The position numbers and the translations under genes were made by a program. This document shows, in pieces, positions 43,315-51,603 of a DNA stretch of 64,000 bases (position 1 is the first letter of the stretch; each line of letters starts with the position of its first letter). This stretch comes from Caldilineaceae bacterium. Its GTDB lineage: Bacteria; Chloroflexota; Anaerolineae; Caldilineales; Caldilineaceae. The DNA is taken from the NCBI GenBank assembly GCA_022823185.1, contig JAJDXQ010000046.1:282956-346955 (forward strand), in the 5' to 3' direction. A model generated the notes under the pieces. The model searched no databases. It saw nothing but the letters and a program-made list of their open reading frames with translations, and had not been told where the DNA came from.

Positions 43315-44318
43315 TACTTGAGGTTCTCCGGAACGATGGCGCCGTTCTCAACGATGACCTGATCGTCAACGTAGATATCGTGGTCGAGGCAGCAGAAATC
43401 CCAGTGGGCCTCGACGTCGTTGTCACCGCCGACCGGCCAGAAGATGTTGCGGCCAAAGGCGATGAGGAAGTTTGCGTAGTAGGCTTCCGAGTCCATCCCG
43501 ATGACGTTCCAGTCGGCCCGGTGTTCCGTGCCCCAGCCGACGTGGGCGAGCTCGTAGGCGCGCGGGTCGTTCCACTGCGCGAACCACTCTTCCACCAGGC
43601 GGGCCTCCGTTCCGCCGTCGAATTTGACGATGCGGCCTTCGCGCACGGTCAACTCTACAGGTTCGGTGGAGTGCCGGCGGAACTTCAGGAATACGGTGCC
43701 GGGGTCGACCACGATGGTCCCGTCGCCCTGCCCCGGGGCAGCGAAGAAGGTGACCAGGCCCTGGGGCCAGTGGTCCCACTTGCCGGGTTCATCGGCAAGG
43801 CCATAGAGCGTGTAGGCTTCACGTCCTTCCTTATTGACAACGAAGTCGGTGCCGTTCCTCGACGTAATGCGCATCTCTTTGCCGGCGGTCAGGACGGGTA
43901 CGCCGGCCCGGCCGCGTTTGCGGACACTTTGGTCAGGGGCGAGGCGGCGCAGGACATCGATCGGTTCGATGACCATCAGCGCCCGGGTGCCGGACTTGCG
44001 CGCCTCGTCGTGTGCGCGGGAATAGAGCCACTGTACCTGTGACATGCCGATGACGAGATCGGCGGCCTTCCAGGCATCGCGGATGTAGTCTGATGAGATT
44101 ACGGGGAGGGTGGAAGGGACGGTCATCTGAATGACTTCGGCGCCGATCTCCTGCCCGGCGGCCATGAACGCTGCCGGGTAGGGAGGATAGAACTGTGTGT
44201 CGGTAAAGAGCAGGAGCGTCTCGTCGGAGGTCAACTTGCACCCTTCCAGTACCTGACGGAACAGACCGACGATTTCAGTGGCTGAGTGGTAGGATACCGC
44301 GAAATCCTGCATGCGCAT
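43314..44318 (-). CDS. NicX/M29-like metalloprotein, copy nearest the transporter
   Basis: The protein has 334 residues; GAGGAG precedes the ATG at 44318. It belongs to the group that contains 2,5-dihydroxypyridine 5,6-dioxygenase (NicX) and is distantly related to M29 aminopeptidases. Visible candidates for metal ligands are His259 or His266 in LAHVGWGTEHRADWN, and His305-x-Asp307 in EAHWDFCC; NicX uses a His and a later His-x-Asp. GMDSEAYYANFLIAFGRNIFWP lies between them. A possible reaction is oxygenolytic opening of a hydroxylated pyridine or related ring, or amide/peptide hydrolysis. The stop overlaps the OppB gene. All metal residues are intact in this copy. Confidence 0.78.
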   Translation of the reverse strand: MRMQDFAVSYHSATEIVGLFRQVLEGCKLTSDETLLLFTDTQFYPPYPAAFMAAGQEIGAEVIQMTVPSTLPVISSDYIRDAWKAADLVIGMSQVQWLYSRAHDEARKSGTRALMVIEPIDVLRRLAPDQSVRKRGRAGVPVLTAGKEMRITSRNGTDFVVNKEGREAYTLYGLADEPGKWDHWPQGLVTFFAAPGQGDGTIVVDPGTVFLKFRRHSTEPVELTVREGRIVKFDGGTEARLVEEWFAQWNDPRAYELAHVGWGTEHRADWNVIGMDSEAYYANFLIAFGRNIFWPVGGDNDVEAHWDFCCLDHDIYVDDQVIVENGAIVPENLK

Positions 44319-44390
44319 GGATGGACTCCTCTCTGGCAGTCGTTTGGGCGAACAGCTCGAGTTCGGCGAACCGTTGCGCGTGGATATCGT

Positions 44391-45479
44391 TTACTTCAGT
44401 CCGTCAGGGACGATCTGGCCGGCCTCCACAATCAGCTCGTCGTCGAGATAGAGATCGTGGCGCAGGAGGCAGCCCCCGGCGTGTGAGGGCATCGGCCAGG
44501 CGATTGACGGACGGTTTTGTCCATGCAGGCCGTTGTAGGGAGCCTTTGTGGAAAAGATGTTCATGCCGAGGTGGAGCATAATACAGCCATAGTAGCTCTC
44601 CCACTCTGCGGTGTTCCATCCGGGGCCTCCCCAGGCCGCGTTTTCGTGCGTGCCCCAGCCAATATGGGCGATTCGATAGAACTCGGGGCGGTTGAGGCCA
44701 GCCAGGTAGGATTCGAAACCGCGGGCGACCCAACCGCCTTCGATGCTGACGATCTTGCCGTTTTCGAAGTGGGTTACGACCTGTTCCGGCAGCAGGGCGC
44801 TGTAGGAGCCGAGAAGCTCGCCCAATGAGTCTTCGGCGTCCCAGACTACCTTGCCGTTGGCAGAGTCTTCGACGGGCGCGGTCGCGACCAGCCCAAAGCC
44901 GAAGTTATCCCAACGGCCCGGTTCGTCGACGATGCCGACCTGGCAGTGGCCGATCCGCCCTGCCACGCTCAGAGTCAGATCGGTGCCGGCCTCAGATGTG
45001 ATGCGCAGCGTTTGGGCTTCCTGCATACGGACGGCGCCGGCGCGCGTGCGGTCGATCATCGGTTGGGTGGGGAACAGTTTTCGCAGAAGCGTTTCAGAGC
45101 CGCCGACGGAGCAGTCCCACCAGCGAGTTCCGCTCATGATGATCTCTTCGAAGACGGGCGTATACATGCCAATGTCGGCGACGGCGCCTTTCTTCGTCGT
45201 CGGGCGAACGACGACGTCTGCCGCTTTGAGTATGTCGGCGACGAAGGAGCCGTCCTGCACAGGGTTGGCAAAGCTGGTTCCTCCGGTTCGCGGGGGCATG
45301 ATCACGCGGACCCAATCGGCGCCAAGAATATCAAGGGCATCGCTGTAGGCCCGCATGGCGCGTTCGTCGTACACATGGGTACTGAGAAGTGCCGCGCGCG
45401 TGCCATCTCCGATTTTGCTCAACGCCAGTGCTTCGGCAAGCAACTGGGCAAAACTATTGGTCTGTGCTGGGGTGGACAT
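44391..45479 (-). CDS. NicX/M29-like protein, middle copy with degenerate metal motif
   Basis: The protein has 362 residues with GAGGAG before the ATG at 45479. It follows the same plan as its neighbours: a Rossmann-like first half (LSTHVYDERAMRAYSDALDI), RITSEAGTDLTLSV, then IAHIGWGTHENAAW and the end DLYLDDELIVEAGQIVPDGLK. The position corresponding to the His-x-Asp pair is His333-Ala-Gly335, so the Asp ligand is replaced by Gly without a length change. The region between these landmarks is also longer than in the other copies. It may be catalytically inactive or use another metal arrangement. It could act as a partner subunit of the intact copies on either side. Confidence 0.72.
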   Translation of the reverse strand: MSTPAQTNSFAQLLAEALALSKIGDGTRAALLSTHVYDERAMRAYSDALDILGADWVRVIMPPRTGGTSFANPVQDGSFVADILKAADVVVRPTTKKGAVADIGMYTPVFEEIIMSGTRWWDCSVGGSETLLRKLFPTQPMIDRTRAGAVRMQEAQTLRITSEAGTDLTLSVAGRIGHCQVGIVDEPGRWDNFGFGLVATAPVEDSANGKVVWDAEDSLGELLGSYSALLPEQVVTHFENGKIVSIEGGWVARGFESYLAGLNRPEFYRIAHIGWGTHENAAWGGPGWNTAEWESYYGCIMLHLGMNIFSTKAPYNGLHGQNRPSIAWPMPSHAGGCLLRHDLYLDDELIVEAGQIVPDGLK

Positions 45480-45538
45480 CTTGCGCTCCTCTGATCGAGT
45501 GCTGGCCGCCCTTAGGGCGATGTCGATTCCGTTTCACA

Positions 45539-46534
45539 TCACCGCAGGTATTCGGGCACGATTTCCTCGTCTTCGTTGACGATCAGCTCTCCATCCAAGT
45601 AGAGGTTCTTGTGGCGGCAGCAGAGGTCGATGTGCGCTTTGGTGTAGTTGGTGCCTCCGAGACCGGAATGTTCGTGGGCGGCATTGAAGATGTTGCGGCC
45701 GGGCGATACCATGACGGTGCCGTAAAGGCTTTCTGAGTCCATGCCGACAACGTTCCAGAGGGCGCGGTGCTCCGTTCCCCAGCCGGCATGCGCAAAGCGG
45801 AATGCGTCGGGATCGTCGAATGAGCTGAGGTAGTCTCGCAGGAGCTGCGCGTCGAGGCCGCCTTCGATGCTGGTGATGAGGCCGTCTTCGAGGGTCATAC
45901 GGATTTCGGAGACGGTATGCCTTCGCTGCTGCAGGATCACATCTCCGGCGCGCACGATATAGGTGCCCTGTGCGGTGTCTTCCAGAGGGCCGGTGGCGAC
46001 GAGGCCGGCCGGCCAGTGGTCCCAGCGGCCGGGCTGGTCTGCGAGGCCCACCTGCGCGTGGCCTTTGCGCCCGTCCTTGCGCAGGGTAAAGTCGGAGCCG
46101 GCGGAGTCGGTGACGCGGATTTCGCCGGCCTCGGCCATGCGCTTAGCGCCGGCATAGGTGCGCCGGATCACGTCCTCATTGGGAAACATCCGCTTCAGAT
46201 TGGCGACCGGTTCGTGCACCATGAGCGTGCGCGTGCCGGAGGCGAGGGCTTCGTTGTGCGCGTCGGTATACAGCCAGGGGATTGTGGTCATGGCAACGAC
46301 CATGTCGGCGGATTTCCAGGCGTCGAGCACGAGTTGCGCTGAGATTTCGGCGTCGGAAGGGGCGGTGATTGCAAAGGCTTCGGCGCCCAAGGCACGGGCC
46401 GCGGCGAGCATGGCTCCGGGGTACTCGGGGAAGGCGAACTGCGCGTCTGTGAAGGCAAGAATCACCTCACCTTTCTTAACGTTACACAGGCGAAGATGCT
46501 CGGTAAACAGCCCAACAAGATCGGTGCCTTTCAT
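45539..46534 (-). CDS. NicX/M29-like metalloprotein, promoter-proximal copy
   Basis: The protein has 331 residues from the ATG at 46534 (GAGGTG site); an in-frame GTG at 46543 with an AAAGGA site would add three residues. The sequence is closest in plan to the copy at 43314-44318. FAHAGWGTEHRALWNVVGMDSE and KAHIDLCCRHKNLYLDGELIV are present, with His301-x-Asp303 intact from this start. ITVTD/RVTDSAGSDFTL and the Cys-Cys after the metal motif are also shared. It is the first gene after the promoter at 46884-46911, so it is probably the most strongly expressed of the three. Function: dioxygenase- or aminopeptidase-like, unproven. Confidence 0.77.
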   Translation of the reverse strand: MKGTDLVGLFTEHLRLCNVKKGEVILAFTDAQFAFPEYPGAMLAAARALGAEAFAITAPSDAEISAQLVLDAWKSADMVVAMTTIPWLYTDAHNEALASGTRTLMVHEPVANLKRMFPNEDVIRRTYAGAKRMAEAGEIRVTDSAGSDFTLRKDGRKGHAQVGLADQPGRWDHWPAGLVATGPLEDTAQGTYIVRAGDVILQQRRHTVSEIRMTLEDGLITSIEGGLDAQLLRDYLSSFDDPDAFRFAHAGWGTEHRALWNVVGMDSESLYGTVMVSPGRNIFNAAHEHSGLGGTNYTKAHIDLCCRHKNLYLDGELIVNEDEEIVPEYLR

Positions 46535-46883
46535 TCCTTTCACCTCAGTTCCTTTCGGGACGACATTGAACGTCCTGATGATACTTGGATGGTATGAATA
46601 CAGCGGCCGTGTTGGCGATTGCGCGGTGGGTTGAAGTCAACGTACGATTGTTGCCGCCCGCGGCGCTGTATAGAGAATCGGCTAACGCTCAAAGATTGTT
46701 GCCAGCCGCAATGGCGAACCACAAGCTGCTGGCTACCAGTTCGTCTACAGGACGGCGTTTGGGAAGTGTCGACATTTCAGGCTCTGCCAGGTGGTCAAAG
46801 TTTTCCGGTTGCTCAGCCGATGCGCTGCTGCCCTGGCGTGATGTTGCCCGAGTCGGGAGGCTCTCTTTGGGATATTGGATACG

Positions 46884-46911
46884 ATTCTAGCGATATAAGC
46901 ACGATTGTCAA
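46884..46911 (-). promoter_or_regulatory. Sigma-70-type promoter for the NicX/Opp operon
   Basis: On the minus strand TTGACA (46911-46906) and TAGAAT (46889-46884) are separated by 16 bases. The start point would be near 46877. The leader to the ATG at 46534 is about 340 bases, enough for a regulatory RNA element, although I cannot identify one. Confidence 0.66.
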
Positions 46912-47049
46912 GTGCAAATCGCCGCTTCTCCGGCGACGAGATCGCGGTCCCTGTCTAAACCAAGATCGCAAATGTGACGCTGCGCATGTCCGGAGGCAGC
47001 GCACGCCTGTCTGCCACTCGCAGAATGGGCGAATGCGCGGCCGTTTCTG

Positions 47050-47058
47050 TGATATGAT
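47050..47058 (+). promoter_or_regulatory. Extended -10 element before the D-2-hydroxyacid dehydrogenase gene
   Basis: TGATATGAT is a TGn-extended -10 located 87 bases before the ATG at 47145. No clear -35 lies upstream. TATGAT also precedes two other rightward genes in this window (54108 and 63129). Confidence 0.4.
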
Positions 47059-47144
47059 GCTGGCATGAAAGTTTCGTAGGCGCAGCAGGCAGAGTCGATC
47101 GTTCTTGCATCCCGGCTTCGGGCTATCAGACAGAGGAACAGACA

Positions 47145-48182
47145 ATGTCCAACAAACCCACCGTCCTCCTGGATCCTTCTTTTCGCCGCATGGATGAGAT
47201 TTTCTCGCCAGAGGATTTGGACCGTTTACCCGAAATTGTCGACGTTGTCTGGGGCAGGTCTGAGCGAATGCCCCTGGAAAGTGCGGTCGAGGCTTTGCGT
47301 GAGGCGGACGTTGTCGTCTGCTCAGACTGGCGATATGGAGATACCCTGCCCCAAGCGCGGAATCTCCGGGCCATCATGGCGGTCTCAGGCGCATTTCCAT
47401 TGGACCTGGACTACCGGTACTGCTTCGCCAACGGCATCAGGGTGCTGTCGGCAGCGCCTGCGTTTGGTCGCCAGGTGGCCGAGATGGCGCTTGGCATGGC
47501 AATCGCCAGCGCGCGCGGAATCGTCGAGGGCCATCAGGCGATGCAGAGTGGCGATGAGTCCTATGGGAAGGCCGGCAATGTTGGGATGTTCAATCTTTAC
47601 GGCAAACGGGTCGGCCTGATCGGGTACGGGGGCCTGGCTCGTTGCTTACAGCCGCTCCTCGAGCCGTTCGGCTGCCAGCTGTCGGCCTTTGACCCGTGGC
47701 TGGGCGAGAGGTACCTGCGGCGCCAAGGTGTCACGCCGGTCGAGCTGGAGGAGTTGATGGCGACATCGCATTTCATCTTCGTGCTGGCGGTTCCCTCCAG
47801 CGAGAATCGCGCGCTCCTTGACCGCGCGCTGTTGGAGCGAATCCGCCAGGACGCGGTCTTCCTTCTGATCAGCCGCGCCCACCTGGTCGATTTCGATGCC
47901 CTGACCGAACTGCTGCAGGCGGGCCGGTTCCGCGCCGCGATCGACGTCTTCCCGCGGGAGCCGCTCGATCCTGCGCATCCGATTCGCAGCGCGCCGAACG
48001 TCATTCTCTCCGCGCACCGCGCGGGCAGCGTCAAGGAGGCGTACTATGAGATCGGGGAGATGGTGTTGGACGACCTGGAAGCCATCGCCAACGGGTTGCC
48101 GCCTCAGCGCCTGCAGAGGGCCGAACCGGAACTTGCGCTCAGGTATGCCAGCTCCAGCGTGAGAGGACACAGGGCAAGATAG
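47145..48182 (+). CDS. D-2-hydroxyacid dehydrogenase family protein
   Basis: The protein has 345 residues; AGAGGAA precedes the ATG at 47145. The NAD-binding loop is LIGYGGLAR, with FDPWLGE at the end of the next strand. The catalytic triad of the family is recognisable: Arg in LISRAHLVD, Glu in FPREPLDP and His in LSAHRAG. The N-terminal substrate domain contains VVCSDWRYGDTLPQARNLRAIMAVS. Members reduce 2-oxo acids such as glyoxylate, hydroxypyruvate or phosphonopyruvate-like compounds, and some act on phosphite or 3-phosphoglycerate. It is convergent with the Gfo gene 36 bases away. The substrate is not deducible. Confidence 0.9.
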   Translation: MSNKPTVLLDPSFRRMDEIFSPEDLDRLPEIVDVVWGRSERMPLESAVEALREADVVVCSDWRYGDTLPQARNLRAIMAVSGAFPLDLDYRYCFANGIRVLSAAPAFGRQVAEMALGMAIASARGIVEGHQAMQSGDESYGKAGNVGMFNLYGKRVGLIGYGGLARCLQPLLEPFGCQLSAFDPWLGERYLRRQGVTPVELEELMATSHFIFVLAVPSSENRALLDRALLERIRQDAVFLLISRAHLVDFDALTELLQAGRFRAAIDVFPREPLDPAHPIRSAPNVILSAHRAGSVKEAYYEIGEMVLDDLEAIANGLPPQRLQRAEPELALRYASSSVRGHRAR

Positions 48183-48218
48183 CGCTGCGCCCCGGCTGAG
48201 GCGCGATCCGACGGTACC

Positions 48219-49256
48219 TTATTCGTCCTCCAACTCCTGTCGCAGCGCGCCGATCAGACCTGGCTGGAGTTCGCTGGTCAGGGTCTCGGCGCGGCGGTGG
48301 AGCCCGCTCATATAGACTTTGAGGAGGATGTGAAAGTCGAGGAGGGCGGCGTCGAGGTTCAGGGGATGGCATTTGCCGTCGTCTTCGAGCCAGTCGAAGG
48401 CGGCTTCGGTCATGGCGGCCTGGCCGAGGATGTCCTCATCGGGATAATTGTGGCTGCCGTGTTCGCGCCGGCCGCGGATGGAGGTTTCCCAGCCCCACAT
48501 GGTCCAGTGGACGTACCCATCTGTGCCGTACACGGCTATCCGTTTGTGGACGTTCGTGCGCTCGTCGCCTGCGAGCACGTATGGGGCGTTGAGGCCGCAG
48601 CGCAGGAACGCGCTGGCGCCGTCACTGCAGCGGATGGCCGCCATGGTTGCGTCGGGCGCGAAGTGCTGTTTGCGGCCCTGGATGAGCCCTGATGCGCCGG
48701 ATACCTGGGCGAAGATGCTTGCCGGCCGGCCCTGGGGGTAGAAGCCGGCGATGGATTGGAGGGCGTGGGTCCCCTGATAGGCCATGTTCATGCGGGCGCT
48801 GGCGTCTATCAGGCGGACGGCGCCGATTGCGCCGTCCGCTACCAGGTTCTGCAGCTGCTGGCGGCGGGGATGGAATTGGAGTTGGTGGTTGATGGCGACC
48901 TTCACCTTCGCCCTGGAGGCAAAGTCCCGGATCGCCAGGTAGTCCTCGGCCTGGATGGCGAGCGGTTTCTCGATGATCAGTGCGCCGATGCCGGCCGCGT
49001 CTGCGGCTTGCATGACTTCCAGGCGGACGTCGGGCGGCGTGTTGACGTGCACGAGGTCAGGCTTTTCACGTTCGAACATTTCGCGGTAGTCGGTGTAGCG
49101 GGCGTCGACGTTCCAGCGTTCGCCGAAGGCATCCAGGTTGGCGCGGTTGCGGGTGGCGATGCAGGCCAGCGCGCCGCGGTGGATGTGGGCGTAGGCGTCG
49201 GCGTGGCCGTTGGCGCGCCCCCCGCTGACGCCGATTATGCCGCATTTGTAGGTCAT
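48219..49256 (-). CDS. Gfo/Idh/MocA family oxidoreductase (fourth in the window)
   Basis: Dehydrogenase-like protein of 345 residues. The dinucleotide loop is GIIGVSGGRANGHADA, again not a strict GxGxxG. It continues with VNTPPDVRLEVMQAADAAGIGALIIEKPLAIQAEDYLAI, which holds the EKP Lys, and VAINHQLQFHPRRQQLQNLV. The C-terminal sheet shows IRCSDGASAFLRCGLN and IAVYGTDGYVHWTMWGWE. It lies between a convergent D-2-hydroxyacid dehydrogenase and RecQ and has no operon partner that would reveal its substrate. Confidence 0.88.
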   Translation of the reverse strand: MTYKCGIIGVSGGRANGHADAYAHIHRGALACIATRNRANLDAFGERWNVDARYTDYREMFEREKPDLVHVNTPPDVRLEVMQAADAAGIGALIIEKPLAIQAEDYLAIRDFASRAKVKVAINHQLQFHPRRQQLQNLVADGAIGAVRLIDASARMNMAYQGTHALQSIAGFYPQGRPASIFAQVSGASGLIQGRKQHFAPDATMAAIRCSDGASAFLRCGLNAPYVLAGDERTNVHKRIAVYGTDGYVHWTMWGWETSIRGRREHGSHNYPDEDILGQAAMTEAAFDWLEDDGKCHPLNLDAALLDFHILLKVYMSGLHRRAETLTSELQPGLIGALRQELEDE

Positions 49257-49299
49257 GGCTGGTTGGGTCTCCGGTTTGGAAATCGGGTTATCCTCTATT

Positions 49300-51465
49300 C
49301 TAAACCTCTTCCCCTTGGCCTTCCCGCTGTTGCAGGTAGAGCTTTACGAGGCGGATTTCGTCGTATGAGTAGCCGTCGCCGAGGATTTCTTTGACGGGTG
49401 AAAGGAAGTTGCTGCCTGTTTGGGCGAATGCGGCAGTGATGTTTTCGATCCTCTCTTCGGAAGGCATTAACGACCTAAGATCCAGTTCGGCTCCGGACTG
49501 GACGAGTGTCTCGACATGGCGGGCAATGGTGGAAGGGGTGAGCGAGCGGTGTTGTGCAACTTCCTCGATGGTCATGCCTTGCCGTAAGAGATCTCTGGTC
49601 TGTTCGTGGGTGGAGCCCAAGCCTCTCGCTCTCTTGCTTCTGTTACTTCGAGGAGCAGGCAGCTCCTTTTCCTGCAGATTGTTTGCACTTGCGTGGCTGA
49701 TGATGGGGGACAGAAAGGCATCGCCCAGGTCTTCCAGTTTCTTTGCGCCCACACCCGAGATACGGGAAAGGCTCTCCTTGCTTTGGGGCAGGTAGTAGGC
49801 CATCTGCTGCAATGTAACATCGCCGAAAATCACGTAGGGCGGGACGTTTCTGTCCGAGGCCAGACGACGACGTAGATCACGCAGCTTGTCGAAAAGCGGC
49901 TGGTCATAATCCAGCGCCTCGCGACTGACAGAAGAGGCCTGTCTCGCCTCCCGTTTGGGCCTGGCGAGGGTCAAAGTTTCGCGGTTTTTAAGAAAGGTTC
50001 GTCCGGCCTCTGTGACGCCGAGCGTGGCGTACTCACTGCTGTTCCTGTAGAGCAGTCCTCTGGCGACCAGGATTCCGGCAATCTCCTTGATCTCGCTGTC
50101 AGAAAACTCTCTCTCAATGCCATACACGCTGAGATTGGCGTGGTTACGCTGCCTGACTGCTTTGGTGTTCGCTCCCCGCAGAACTTCGCTTACGTAGCTG
50201 ATGCCGAACCGCTGGCCGGTGCGAATCACGGCGGACATGATCTTCTGGGCGATGATCGTGGCGTCAAATTCCTCCCTGGGCGTCAGGCAGAAATCACAGC
50301 CGCCACAGTTTTCTTCTTCCCACTCCTCGCCGAAGTAACTCAGGACGAACCCGCGGCGACAGGATTGAAGCTGGCAGAACTCAAGGACCTGGGCGAGCTT
50401 CTGGCGGGCGTTGCCGCGCTCGGTCTCGTCCTCGATCCGGTCGATGAAAAACTCCTGTTTTGAGGCGTCGCCATAGTTGTACAGGAGAACGCAGTCGCTG
50501 GGCAGACCGTCGCGGCCGGCGCGGCCGGTTTCCTGGTAGTAGCCTTCGAGCGATTTGGGCAGGTCATAGTGGACGAGAAGGCGAATATCGGGTTTGTCGA
50601 TGCCCATGCCGAAGGCGATGGTCGCGACAACGATGTCGACACGGTCGCGGACGAATGCCTCCTGGGTCTTGCGGCGGACTTCGTTCTCCAGTCCGGCATG
50701 GTAGGGCTGGGCATTGAAACCGGTCGCGTTCAGGCGCGCGGCGAGACTTTCGGTTTCCTTGCGCGACGCGCAGTAGATGATGGCCGATTCGCCTCTGTGC
50801 TTTTGCAGAAGCGAGAGGAGGGTATCAAAGCTGGTTCTGTCCTTGGGAATGACGCTATAGGCGAGGTTGGGGCGGTTGAAACTTGCGATAAACTGCTGCG
50901 GGCTGTCCAAGAGGAGCTGGTCGAGGATGTCGAGGCGCACTCGCTTGGTGGCGGTGGCGGTCAGCGCCAGAAAGGGCACGTCGGGCAGGGCCGCGCGCAG
51001 GGCGCCCAGCCTGCGGTAGTCGGGCCGAAAGTCGTGGCCCCAGACGGAGATGCAGTGCGCTTCGTCGACGGCGACCAGAGAGACATTGACTCTTGAGAGA
51101 AAGCGCTGGAAGGCCTCCTGGGCCAGCCTTTCGGGAGCGACGTAGAGGATCCTGGTCTCGCCGCGGAGGGCATCCTCCTGAACTCGGCGCACTTCGGCGT
51201 AGGACAAGGCGCTGTTGATGACCGCCGCCGGGATGCCGTTGGACCTGAGCGCATCGACCTGGTCCTTCATCAGGGCGATCAGGGGCGAGATGACGAGGGT
51301 CAGACCTTCGAGCCGCAAGGCGGGCAGCTGGTAGCAGAGCGACTTGCCGCCCCCTGTCGGCATGAGGACAAGCGCGTCATGGCCTGTCAGGACGCAGTCA
51401 ATGATCTCTTCCTGGAGCGGCAAGAACTCGTCATAGCCGAAGTACTGTCTGAGCAGGTTTCGCAT
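49300..51465 (-). CDS. recQ: ATP-dependent DNA helicase RecQ
   Basis: The protein has 721 residues. Walker A MPTGGGKS (35-42) and DEAH (134-137) define the helicase core. The RecQ-specific Zn-binding part has Cys in FCQLQSCRRGFVLSYFGEEW and NCGGCDFC. The winged-helix RQC domain follows, then an HRDC domain (LFDKLRDLRRRLASD and SKESLSRISGVGAKKLEDLG). An additional C-terminal HTH-like part is seen in LLRQGMTIEEVAQHRSLTPSTIARHVETL. Full-length RecQ unwinds branched DNA in recombination repair. The G-quadruplex-like DNA near 61835 would be a possible type of substrate but is not linked genetically. It is a housekeeping gene among metabolic neighbours. Confidence 0.96.
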   Translation of the reverse strand: MRNLLRQYFGYDEFLPLQEEIIDCVLTGHDALVLMPTGGGKSLCYQLPALRLEGLTLVISPLIALMKDQVDALRSNGIPAAVINSALSYAEVRRVQEDALRGETRILYVAPERLAQEAFQRFLSRVNVSLVAVDEAHCISVWGHDFRPDYRRLGALRAALPDVPFLALTATATKRVRLDILDQLLLDSPQQFIASFNRPNLAYSVIPKDRTSFDTLLSLLQKHRGESAIIYCASRKETESLAARLNATGFNAQPYHAGLENEVRRKTQEAFVRDRVDIVVATIAFGMGIDKPDIRLLVHYDLPKSLEGYYQETGRAGRDGLPSDCVLLYNYGDASKQEFFIDRIEDETERGNARQKLAQVLEFCQLQSCRRGFVLSYFGEEWEEENCGGCDFCLTPREEFDATIIAQKIMSAVIRTGQRFGISYVSEVLRGANTKAVRQRNHANLSVYGIEREFSDSEIKEIAGILVARGLLYRNSSEYATLGVTEAGRTFLKNRETLTLARPKREARQASSVSREALDYDQPLFDKLRDLRRRLASDRNVPPYVIFGDVTLQQMAYYLPQSKESLSRISGVGAKKLEDLGDAFLSPIISHASANNLQEKELPAPRSNRSKRARGLGSTHEQTRDLLRQGMTIEEVAQHRSLTPSTIARHVETLVQSGAELDLRSLMPSEERIENITAAFAQTGSNFLSPVKEILGDGYSYDEIRLVKLYLQQREGQGEEV

Positions 51466-51603
51466 TGGGGGATTTCCGTCCTGTTCGTGTTTGCGGAGCC
51501 AAGGCTCCGAGAGGGCTGCAGGTCGAGCGCGGCGGGTCAGGGCGTTGGCTCCGCGCGGCGGCGCCGAATCAGCCGTGCCATTGCCCGGCGCGCGGACGTC
51601 ATG

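Larger units (their letters stand above)
46535..47144. other. Divergent intergenic region with promoters, no gene recognised
   Basis: It separates the leftward NicX/Opp operon from the rightward D-2-hydroxyacid dehydrogenase gene. Frames inside have no family resemblance or ribosome sites. The leftward promoter at 46884-46911 lies about 340 bases before the first gene, leaving an unusually long leader. A rightward extended -10 is seen at 47050-47058. Confidence 0.5.
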
